From Limimaricola soesokkakensis (lineage in GTDB: Bacteria > Pseudomonadota > Alphaproteobacteria > Rhodobacterales > Rhodobacteraceae), in the NCBI RefSeq assembly GCF_900172345.1, contig NZ_FWFY01000003.1, positions 124,001-188,000 on the forward strand: 64,000 nucleotides of DNA, in the 5' to 3' direction. The translations under genes were made by a program, and so were the position numbers. Below, piece by piece: positions 10,562 through 17,499 of the stretch; the stretch's first letter is position 1; each line of letters starts with the position of its first letter. The notes beneath the pieces were generated by a model. The model worked only from the letters and a program-made list of their open reading frames with translations. It did not search any database and was not told the DNA's origin.

Positions 10562-11016
10562 AGCTGCGCGACGCCGTCCCGGCCGATTTCGAGCGCCTTG
10601 CCGTCGGGCTGCCGCCCCAGGGGCTGAAGCTGCCGGAGACCGGGCTGGTCACCGTGACCACCGCGATGCTGATCGCCCGGCGCTGCGAGGACCTGCGAGC
10701 AGCGCAGGGCTGGGGCACGTGCCTGATTACCGAGGGCGACCTCATGGTCGGCTTCGTGGTTTCGAAGCTGCCCGACCCGGCGGGCCATGCCGAGTTCGGC
10801 TATGCGGTGTCACCGGCCCAGCGCGGTCGCGGCATAGCCGGCGCGGCGGTCGGCGCCTTCATCGAACGCGCGCTGGACGAGGGGCTCGTGGCGCTTCTCG
10901 CCGAAACCGACCCGGGCAATGCCGGCTCGATCCGGGTGCTGGAGCGCAACCTGTTCACCCCCGTGCCCTCGCCGCGTCCCGAGCGGCTGCGCTGGCGGCG
11001 CTACCTGCGGCGGTAG
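10558..11016 (+). CDS. GNAT family N-acetyltransferase
   Basis: 152 residues with a recognisable acetyl-CoA-binding motif A, AVSPAQRGRGIAGAAVGAFIERAL (Q/R-x-x-G-x-G/A type), and a downstream LLAETDPGNAGSIRVLERN motif B. The acceptor substrate cannot be predicted. The start overlaps the upstream permease stop by four bases. The last 16 bases overlap the end of the convergent permease gene. Confidence 0.85.
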   Translation: MKLRDAVPADFERLAVGLPPQGLKLPETGLVTVTTAMLIARRCEDLRAAQGWGTCLITEGDLMVGFVVSKLPDPAGHAEFGYAVSPAQRGRGIAGAAVGAFIERALDEGLVALLAETDPGNAGSIRVLERNLFTPVPSPRPERLRWRRYLRR

Positions 11017-11792
11017 AGCGCAAGCGTCAGCGGCGCCAGAAGCGCGGTCAGGATCGCCGGGCCGAGCAGCGCGAGGCCGATCTCCCCGAGCGTCGCCGTA
11101 CCCGCCATCAGCGCCCGCATCGCCGTGGTCATCAGAGAGACCGGGTTCACCGCCACGAAGGCCTGCAGCCAGCCCGGCATGGTCACGGGGTCGACCATGA
11201 TGTTCGAGGCGAAGGTCACCGGAAACAGCACCGCGAAGCCCAGCGTCATCACCGTCATCGGCGTGCGCACAACGAGTCCCAGCACGATGAAGATCCAGCC
11301 CCAGCCGAAGCCGATCGCCAGCAGCAGCGCGAATGAGGCAAGGATGCCCGTCAGCCCCGCCTCGGGGCGGTAGCCCAATGCCAAGCCGATGCCGAGGATG
11401 ATCGCGCCCGCGATGGAGTGGCGCAGCATGTCGCCCACCATCAGCCCGGCAAAGGGGGCCAGCGACCAGATCGGCAGGCTTCGGAACCGGTCGAACAGCC
11501 CCTTGGAGAGATCCGTGGACAGCCCCATCCCGGAATAGACGGTGTTGAACACGGTGGTCTGCACGAGGATGCCGGGAATGAACCATTGCAGATAGGCGGT
11601 GGACGACCCGGCCAGCGCGCCGCCGAAGATGAAGGTGAAGAGCAGCGTGAACATGATCGGCGTCATGACGAGGTCGAACAACTGCTCGGGCACGTGGCGG
11701 AACTTGAGCACCGCGCGCCATGCGAAGGTCAGCGCCGTCGAGGCGGGCGAGGGGGCGGCGGGGCGCGGGCCGCGGGGCAGGGGGATGCTCAT
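11001..11792 (-). CDS. ABC-2 type multidrug-like transporter permease (DrrB type)
   Basis: 263-residue membrane protein of the daunorubicin-resistance permease group: a Pro-rich cytoplasmic N-terminus, about six membrane segments, and the FIFGGAL...YLQWFIPGILVQT and FASNIMVDPVTMPGWLQAFVAVNPVS blocks. It would form an exporter with the ATPase encoded immediately upstream, with which it overlaps by four bases. The exported substrate is not known, and DrrAB-like pairs are found in many organisms that make no antibiotics. Confidence 0.92.
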   Translation of the reverse strand: MSIPLPRGPRPAAPSPASTALTFAWRAVLKFRHVPEQLFDLVMTPIMFTLLFTFIFGGALAGSSTAYLQWFIPGILVQTTVFNTVYSGMGLSTDLSKGLFDRFRSLPIWSLAPFAGLMVGDMLRHSIAGAIILGIGLALGYRPEAGLTGILASFALLLAIGFGWGWIFIVLGLVVRTPMTVMTLGFAVLFPVTFASNIMVDPVTMPGWLQAFVAVNPVSLMTTAMRALMAGTATLGEIGLALLGPAILTALLAPLTLALYRRR

Positions 11793-12721
11793 GCGGCTTC
11801 CTTTCCGGTCAGGGCGAAGAACACCTCGTCGAGGCTCGGCGCGCCGAGCGAGAATTCTACGAGCCGGATCCCCGCTTCCGACAGCCGTGCCAGATGCGCC
11901 GCCGCCTCGGCGTCATCGGTGACCGGCACCGAGAGGCGCGCCCCCTCCGGGTCGGCCTGCGCCGTCTCGCCGAGAATGCCCAGCGCGATCGCGCGGTTGC
12001 CCGGATCTAGCGGCGTGACATGCAGCACGCCCGACCCGGTCTGCGCCTTCAACTCGCGGCTGGTGCCCTCGGCGATCTTGCGGCCGTGGTCGATCACCGC
12101 GATGCGGCCCGCGAGCTGATCGGCCTCTTCGAGATACTGCGTGGTGAGCAGGATCGTCACCCCTTCGGCAGAAAGCCCCCGGATCAGCCGCCAGACCCCG
12201 GCGCGGGCCGAAGGGTCAAGCCCGGTGGTCGGCTCGTCGAGAAACAGCACGCCCGGCGTCACGATCAGCGATGCGGCGATGTCGAGGCGGCGCCGCATCC
12301 CGCCCGAGTAGTCCTTGACCTGCTTCTTGGCCGCCTCCGCGAGGTCGAACGCCGCCAGAAGCTCGCCGGCCCGCGCCTTGGCCGCGCGCCAGCCGAACCC
12401 CCAGAGCCGGGCCAGCATCACCAGATTCTCGCGCCCCGTCAGATCCTCGTCGAGCGAGGCGAATTGCCCGGTCATGGCGATCGCGGCGCGGACCCTCTCC
12501 GGATGCTCCGCGAGATCATGACCCATCACCTGCGCGGTGCCCGCATCGGGCCGGGTCAGCGTGGCGAGCATCCGCAGCAGCGTGGTCTTGCCGGCGCCAT
12601 TGGGACCGAGAATGGCGAAGATCATGCCGCGCGGCACGTCGAGATCGATGCCGTCCACCGCCCTGAGATCGCCGAAGCTGCGCCGCAGCCCGCGCGCGCG
12701 GATCGCGAGATCGTCCTGCAT
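11789..12721 (-). CDS. Daunorubicin-resistance type ABC transporter ATP-binding protein (DrrA type)
   Basis: 310 residues from the ATG at 12721 (MQDDLAIR), chosen because GGGAGG lies 6-7 bases before it; an ATG 12 codons earlier also exists. Walker A GPNGAGKTT, signature YSGGMRRRLDIAASL and Walker B VLFLDEPTTGLDP are all intact, with the extended C-terminal domain typical of DrrA-type exporters. It energises the permease encoded downstream in the same two-gene operon. It is transcribed divergently from argD. Confidence 0.93.
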   Translation of the reverse strand: MQDDLAIRARGLRRSFGDLRAVDGIDLDVPRGMIFAILGPNGAGKTTLLRMLATLTRPDAGTAQVMGHDLAEHPERVRAAIAMTGQFASLDEDLTGRENLVMLARLWGFGWRAAKARAGELLAAFDLAEAAKKQVKDYSGGMRRRLDIAASLIVTPGVLFLDEPTTGLDPSARAGVWRLIRGLSAEGVTILLTTQYLEEADQLAGRIAVIDHGRKIAEGTSRELKAQTGSGVLHVTPLDPGNRAIALGILGETAQADPEGARLSVPVTDDAEAAAHLARLSEAGIRLVEFSLGAPSLDEVFFALTGKEAA

Positions 12722-12822
12722 GCGATACCTCCCTCGTCTTTCGGCGAAGGCTAGCATGCCCGCGCGGGGGCGGCGCCGTTTTCCTCTTTCCGTCCCGGTA
12801 TTCCTCGCCTAACGTCGCGCGC

Positions 12823-12867
12823 ATGACGCAGATCGCCGCCTTTGCCGCCGCCCGACGCCGACGCTGA
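12823..12867 (+). other. Candidate arginine leader peptide upstream of argD
   Basis: A 14-codon frame MTQIAAFAAARRRR ends in four consecutive Arg codons (CGA CGC CGA CGC) directly before TGA, 108 bases ahead of the arginine-biosynthesis gene argD. Downstream lie short complementary segments (GAAGC 12866-12870, GCTTC 12877-12881, GACGC 12884-12888, GCGTC 12899-12903, GCTTC 12906-12910) that allow alternative pairings. This is the layout of transcription attenuation, but no good ribosome-binding site precedes the ATG and no T-run follows the hairpins. A TTGACT hexamer at 12922 could start argD transcription beyond the leader. Inference only. Confidence 0.35.
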
Positions 12868-12975
12868 AGCTCATTCGCTTCGCGACGCGGCTCATTTTGC
12901 GTCCCGCTTCCCCCACGACAATTGACTTGCCCCTGCCGCTGCGGCACCAACGGGGCCTCTTGAAGGACCATTGCC

Positions 12976-14160
12976 ATGATCCCCTCGATCCTGCCAACCT
13001 ACAACCGCGCGCCCCTGTCCTTCGTGAAGGGCGAGGGCGTCTGGCTGCAGACCGAGGACGGGCGGCGATATCTCGATCTCGGCGCCGGCATCGCCGTCAA
13101 CGCGCTGGGCCATGCGAACCCCGATCTCGTGGACGCGCTGACCACCCAGGCGAACGCGCTGTGGCACGTCTCGAACCTCTACCAGATCCCGGCGCAGCAG
13201 CGGCTCGCCGACGCGCTGGTCGAGAACAGCTTTGCCGACACCTGCTTCTTCACCAATTCGGGCACCGAAGCGATGGAGCTCGCGGTGAAGATGGCGCGCA
13301 GGTACTGGCACGAGAAGGGCGAGCCGCAGCGCACGCGCATCCTCACCTTCGAAGGCGCGTTCCATGGCCGCTCCTCGGCGGCGATCGCCGCCGTCGGCAC
13401 CGAGAAAATGACAAAGGGCTTCGGCCCGCTGCTGCCGGGCTTCACCCAGCTGCCCTGGGGCGATCACGATGCCCTGCGCGAGGCCGCGGCGCAGGCGGAT
13501 GTCGGCGCGATCCTGATCGAGCCGGTGCAGGGCGAGGGCGGCATCCGGCCGGTGCCCGACCAATGTCTGAAGGGGCTGCGCGACCTGTGCGACGACATCG
13601 GCGCGCTGCTGATTTTCGACGAGGTGCAGTGCGGCATGGGCCGGACCGGCCGCCTCTTCGCCCATGAATGGGCTGGTATGACCCCGGACATCATGATGGT
13701 TGCCAAGGGCATCGGCGGCGGCTTTCCCCTGGGCGCGGTGCTGGCCACCGAAGCGGCGGCATCGGCGATGACCGCCGGCACACATGGCTCGACCTATGGC
13801 GGCAACCCCCTGGCCTGCGCGGTCGGCGCGAAGGTGATGGAGATCGTCGCCGATCAGGGGTTTCTCGAAGGGGTGCGGGCACGGGCCGGGCGGCTGCGCC
13901 AAGGCCTCGAAGGCCTCGTGGCGGCGCATCCCGAAGTGTTCGAAGGCGTGCGCGGCACCGGGCTGATGCTCGGGCTGAAATGCAAGGCAGCCCCCGCCGA
14001 TCTGGTGCAGGCGGGCTATGCCGAGGGCGTGCTCACCGTGCCCGCTGCCGACAATGTGGTGCGGCTGCTGCCACCCCTGAATATCACCGAGGCCGAGATC
14101 GACGAGGCCCTGGCGCGGCTCGACCGGGCGGCGGGGCGGATCGGGTCCGATGCCGGCTGA
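12976..14160 (+). CDS. argD: Acetylornithine aminotransferase
   Basis: 394-residue PLP enzyme of class III aminotransferases that converts N-acetylglutamate semialdehyde to N-acetylornithine (and may act in lysine synthesis). Visible motifs include the phosphate-binding NSGTEAMELAVKMAR, EPVQGEGGIRP, LIFDEVQCGMGRTG (Asp contacting the PLP pyridine) and the Schiff-base Lys in MMVAKGIGGGFPLGA. The length is normal. It starts the cluster argD-GNAT-argF-GNAT-HAD, and the GNAT start overlaps its end by 11 bases. Confidence 0.95.
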   Translation: MIPSILPTYNRAPLSFVKGEGVWLQTEDGRRYLDLGAGIAVNALGHANPDLVDALTTQANALWHVSNLYQIPAQQRLADALVENSFADTCFFTNSGTEAMELAVKMARRYWHEKGEPQRTRILTFEGAFHGRSSAAIAAVGTEKMTKGFGPLLPGFTQLPWGDHDALREAAAQADVGAILIEPVQGEGGIRPVPDQCLKGLRDLCDDIGALLIFDEVQCGMGRTGRLFAHEWAGMTPDIMMVAKGIGGGFPLGAVLATEAAASAMTAGTHGSTYGGNPLACAVGAKVMEIVADQGFLEGVRARAGRLRQGLEGLVAAHPEVFEGVRGTGLMLGLKCKAAPADLVQAGYAEGVLTVPAADNVVRLLPPLNITEAEIDEALARLDRAAGRIGSDAG

Positions 14161-14650
14161 ATATCGCTTCAGGCCGCTGGTCGCCTCGGACCGGCGGCTG
14201 TTCGACCGCTGGCTGGCGGAGCCGCATATCGACGGCTGGTGGGGCGACGCCGCCACCGAATGGGCCGAGATCGAGCGCGACTGGGCCGAGGGCAACACCG
14301 GCACCGACATGCGCATCGTCGAGCACCGGGCGCATCCCTTCGCATATGTCCAGGATTACGACGTCCATTTCTACGACATGCCGCATTACGCGCATCTGAA
14401 AAAGCGCGCGCGCGGCATGGACGCCTTCCTCGGCGATCCGGCCTATCTCGGCCGCGGCCATGGCGCGGCCTTCCTGCGCGCCCGCGCGCTGCAACTGATC
14501 GCGGCGGGCGCGCCTCTGGTCGCGGTCGATCCCGCGCCCGACAACACCCGCGCCATCGCGGCCTATCTGCGCGCCGGCTTCGCCGGCGACACGATCCTGC
14601 CCTGCGAGGACGGCACGCCGATCCGGCTGATGCTGCTCGAGCCGGCATGA
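14150..14650 (+). CDS. GNAT family N-acetyltransferase (AAC(6')/siderophore-acetylase-like)
   Basis: 166 residues. [14 protein letters not shown] near the N-terminus, [31 protein letters not shown] and [19 protein letters not shown] are the blocks shared by aminoglycoside 6'-acetyltransferases and siderophore-type acetyltransferases. The real acceptor is unknown, and similarity at this level does not show drug resistance. It lies between argD and argF and overlaps argD by 11 bases, so it is probably co-expressed with arginine biosynthesis. Confidence 0.88.
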   Translation: MPAEYRFRPLVASDRRLFDRWLAEPHIDGWWGDAATEWAEIERDWAEGNTGTDMRIVEHRAHPFAYVQDYDVHFYDMPHYAHLKKRARGMDAFLGDPAYLGRGHGAAFLRARALQLIAAGAPLVAVDPAPDNTRAIAAYLRAGFAGDTILPCEDGTPIRLMLLEPA

Positions 14651-14712
14651 TTTCATCTTTCCTCAAATACGCCGGGGGGAGTCGCGCAAGCGACGGGGGG
14701 CAGCGCCCCCCC
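14651..14712. repeat. Two-hairpin intergenic repeat, copy A
   Basis: A stretch reading TTTCATCTTTCCTCAAATAC, then GCCGGGGGGA, is followed by two stem-loops: GTCGC/GCGAC with loop GCAA (14681-14694) and GGGGGGC/GCCCCCC with loop AGC (14695-14711). The same arrangement occurs inverted at 19931-19994 with a different first-stem sequence that still pairs, which points to selection for structure. It lies between the GNAT gene and argF. Confidence 0.75.
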
Positions 14713-14739
14713 CTCCGCCATCCGACCCGGGAGACCGAC

Positions 14740-15666
14740 ATGACCCATTTCCTCGACATCCTGCCCACTCCCACGGACGATCTGCGCACGATGATCGACC
14801 ATGCCCGCGCCATGAAGGATGCGCGCGGGGGCCGCCCGAAGGGCATGTGCGACGACGAAAAGCCGCTCGACGGACGCATGGTGGCGCTGATCTTCGAAAA
14901 GCCCTCGACCCGCACGCGGGTGAGCTTCGATGTCGGCGTGCGCCAGATGGGCGGCCAGACCATGGTGCTGTCCGGCGCCGACATGCAACTCGGCCACGGC
15001 GAGACCATCGCCGACACGGCCCGGGTGCTGTCGCGCTATGTCGACCTGATCATGATCCGGACCTTCGAGGAACAGACCCTGCTGGAGATGGCCGAGAACG
15101 CTACGGTCCCGGTGATCAACGGCCTGACCAACCGCACCCATCCGTGCCAGATCATGGCCGATATCATGACCTTCGAAGAGCATCGCGGCCCGATCAAGGG
15201 GCGCCGGGTGGTCTGGTCGGGCGACGGCAACAACGTCTTCGCGAGCTTCGCCCATGCGAGCGCCCGGTTCGGCTTCGATCTCGTCTTTACCGGCCCGAAG
15301 CCGCTTGACCCCGATCCCGAGATCCTCGCGGCGTGCAGGGAGGCAGGCGCCAATATCGAGATCGTTCGCGACCCGATGGCGGCGGTCGAAGGTGCGGATC
15401 TCGTGGTCACCGACACCTGGGTGTCGATGCACGATCCGCAATCGGCGAAGGAGCGGCGTCACAACCAGCTGCGCGGCTACCAGGTCAATGCCGAGTTGAT
15501 GGGCCGGGCCAAGCCCGACGCGCTGTTCATGCATTGCCTGCCCGCGCATCGCGACGACGAGGCGACGAGCGAGGTGATGGACGGACCAAACTCGGTGATC
15601 TTCGACGAGGCCGAGAACCGGCTGCACGCGCAAAAGGCGGTGATGCGTTGGTGCCTGGGCGCGTGA
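14740..15666 (+). CDS. argF: Ornithine carbamoyltransferase
   Basis: 308 residues. It makes citrulline from ornithine and carbamoyl phosphate. The carbamoyl-phosphate site [15 protein letters not shown], the [18 protein letters not shown] block and the ornithine-site [15 protein letters not shown] are all present, and the length is usual for the anabolic enzyme. It is separated from the upstream GNAT gene by copy A of the two-hairpin repeat. Its TGA overlaps the GTG start of the next gene. Confidence 0.96.
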   Translation: MTHFLDILPTPTDDLRTMIDHARAMKDARGGRPKGMCDDEKPLDGRMVALIFEKPSTRTRVSFDVGVRQMGGQTMVLSGADMQLGHGETIADTARVLSRYVDLIMIRTFEEQTLLEMAENATVPVINGLTNRTHPCQIMADIMTFEEHRGPIKGRRVVWSGDGNNVFASFAHASARFGFDLVFTGPKPLDPDPEILAACREAGANIEIVRDPMAAVEGADLVVTDTWVSMHDPQSAKERRHNQLRGYQVNAELMGRAKPDALFMHCLPAHRDDEATSEVMDGPNSVIFDEAENRLHAQKAVMRWCLGA

Positions 15667-16184
15667 CGCCCGAATTTCGCCTAGAGCCGCTCGAGATCGA
15701 GGACGCCGAGGCGCTGGCGGCGTTCGAGATGGCCAGCAGCGACTGGTTCGAGCGCGAGGTGCCGCCGCGCCCTGCGGGCTATTTCGATCCCGAGACGCTG
15801 CGCGGGTTCCTGCGCGAGCTGCTGGAGGGGCCGGAGGCCGGGCGGGACCGGTTCTATCTGGTCCGCAGCCCCGGGGGCGAGATCATGGGGCGGGTCAATC
15901 TTACCGGCCTTACCGAGACGCCCGAGGGGCTGTGCGCTGAGGTCGGCTACCGGATCGGCCCCGACCATGCGGGACGGGGTCTCGCCAAGGCGGCGCTGGC
16001 GGCGGCGATCGCGCTGGCGCGGGATGCTGGGATCGCGCGCCTAGAAGCGAAGGTGGCCACCCGCAACGCCGCCTCGATCCGGGTGCTCGAGGCCAATGGC
16101 TTCACGCCCACCGGACGCGACCTGCCGCCGGCCGAGCTGCGCGGCGTGCCGCTGCAGCTCCTGCACTACGCCCGCGCCATCTGA
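15663..16184 (+). CDS. GNAT family N-acetyltransferase (RimJ/RimL-like)
   Basis: 173 residues from a GTG overlapping the argF stop (GTGA). Motif A is [20 protein letters not shown], and [24 protein letters not shown] is the typical C-terminal block of Acetyltransf_3/RimJ-like enzymes that acetylate protein N-termini or small amines. The substrate is unknown. An in-frame GTG four codons earlier is possible. Likely co-transcribed with argF. Confidence 0.87.
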   Translation: MTPEFRLEPLEIEDAEALAAFEMASSDWFEREVPPRPAGYFDPETLRGFLRELLEGPEAGRDRFYLVRSPGGEIMGRVNLTGLTETPEGLCAEVGYRIGPDHAGRGLAKAALAAAIALARDAGIARLEAKVATRNAASIRVLEANGFTPTGRDLPPAELRGVPLQLLHYARAI

Positions 16185-16248
16185 GCGCCACGGGAACGCG
16201 GCCCGGCGGCCCGCGTTGGCCCCGGACGCACTGCCCGGAGACCGCCCC

Positions 16249-16923
16249 ATGACCCGCCCCGACGCCATCGCCTTCGACGCGGTGGAAACCCTGTTCTCCC
16301 TCGAAAGCCTGCGGCCGCGTATCGAAGCGGCGGGGCTTCCTGGCCACACCTTGGAGACGTGGTTCGCGCAGATGCTGCGTGATGCCTTCGCACTCTGCGC
16401 GCTCGACATCTACAAGCCGTTTCGCGAGATCGCGGAAGCCACGCTCGACGCGATGATGAAAGCGCAAGCAATCGAGGGGCGCGACACCAAGATCGAGGCG
16501 ATCCTTTCGGGCTTTACCGAACTCGACGCCGAACCCGACGTGCTGCCCGCCATGCAGCGGCTGAAACGCGACGGCCTGCCGGTCGCCATCCTTACCAACG
16601 GCAGCGAAAAGGTCGCCCGCGCGCTGGTCGAGCGCAACGGGCTGTCGGATTTCGTGGGCCAGGTGATCTCGGTCGACGAGCCGGGCCGCTGGAAGCCCGC
16701 CGCACAGGTCTATCACCACGCCGCCGCGCGGATCGACGTCGCGCCCGAGCGGCTTGCCCTTGTCGCGGCGCATGGCTGGGACGTGCAGGGCGCGCGGAGC
16801 GCCGGGCTGATCACCGGCTACGTCGCCCGGAGCGGCCGGCCGCGCAGCGCCGTGATGGCCCCCGCCGATGCCGAGGGAGAGACGCTGATGCAGGTGATCG
16901 ACCGGCTGATCGGCGCGCGCTGA
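16249..16923 (+). CDS. HAD-superfamily hydrolase (haloacid dehalogenase type II-like)
   Basis: 224 residues. Motif I AFDAVETLF carries the nucleophilic Asp, motif II is LTNGS, the motif III Lys lies in GRWKPAAQVY and motif IV is VAAHGWDVQGA. This is the pattern of L-2-haloacid dehalogenases, but in motif I the usual AYGT reads AVET, so halide substrates should not be assumed and a phosphatase role is possible. It is the last gene of the arginine cluster and converges on the Nudix gene 4 bases away. Confidence 0.86.
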   Translation: MTRPDAIAFDAVETLFSLESLRPRIEAAGLPGHTLETWFAQMLRDAFALCALDIYKPFREIAEATLDAMMKAQAIEGRDTKIEAILSGFTELDAEPDVLPAMQRLKRDGLPVAILTNGSEKVARALVERNGLSDFVGQVISVDEPGRWKPAAQVYHHAAARIDVAPERLALVAAHGWDVQGARSAGLITGYVARSGRPRSAVMAPADAEGETLMQVIDRLIGAR

Positions 16924-16927
16924 GCTC

Positions 16928-17374
16928 TCACATCTCGCGCAGGATCTCGCGCAGCCCGTCCTCGGTGACCAGCCGCGCCGCCACCTTGGCCGGGACCCAG
17001 CGGCGGTCGCGTCGCTTCACCTCGGGATAATCGTCGAGCACGGTCTTGGCCTTGACCTCGAAGACGCGGGTGACGCAGATCTCCTCGTCGCCATGCTTCG
17101 ACAGCTTGACCGCGACGAAGGTGCCGACCGGCTTGCGCTTGACCTTGCCCTCGCGCACCCCGGCCTCCTCCCAGGCCTCGACGAGGGCGGCGTCACTGTC
17201 GCGCATGCCCTCGATCGGCCAGCCCTTGGGCAGGATCCAACGCCCCTCGGATGAGGTGACGAGAAGCACCTCGCGACCCTTCTTGCCCTTGCGATGGCAC
17301 AGGGCAGCAAGCTGCCGGTGGATTGGGGTGGTGTAACTGCCGGACATCTCGCCCGGAAGGTCCTTGGGGGTCAT
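16928..17374 (-). CDS. Nudix hydrolase
   Basis: 148 residues from the ATG at 17374 (MTPKDLPGEM). The Nudix helix reads GWPIEGMRDSDAALVEAWEEAGV, in which the REUxEE core is AWEEAGV; the usual Arg is replaced by Ala, as in diphosphoinositol polyphosphate phosphohydrolase-like members. The family cleaves nucleoside diphosphates linked to another moiety; the substrate here is undetermined. An in-frame start at 17458 would add 28 residues without family similarity, so the shorter start is preferred. Confidence 0.85.
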   Translation of the reverse strand: MTPKDLPGEMSGSYTTPIHRQLAALCHRKGKKGREVLLVTSSEGRWILPKGWPIEGMRDSDAALVEAWEEAGVREGKVKRKPVGTFVAVKLSKHGDEEICVTRVFEVKAKTVLDDYPEVKRRDRRWVPAKVAARLVTEDGLREILREM

Positions 17375-17499
17375 AAGGCTGCCTCGGATAACGCGTACCG
17401 TTCTTGTTCTTGTGCCGGGTAACATAACATCATGAACAGGTAATGCAATCTGACCCATTCAGCTTCCTTGGCGAACTGAAGCATATCGGCCGATTGCCG

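Noticed and set aside
14150-14650. Aminoglycoside-resistance gene
   Set aside because: The AAC(6')-like motifs are shared with siderophore and metabolite acetyltransferases; chromosomal context beside argD/argF argues for metabolism.
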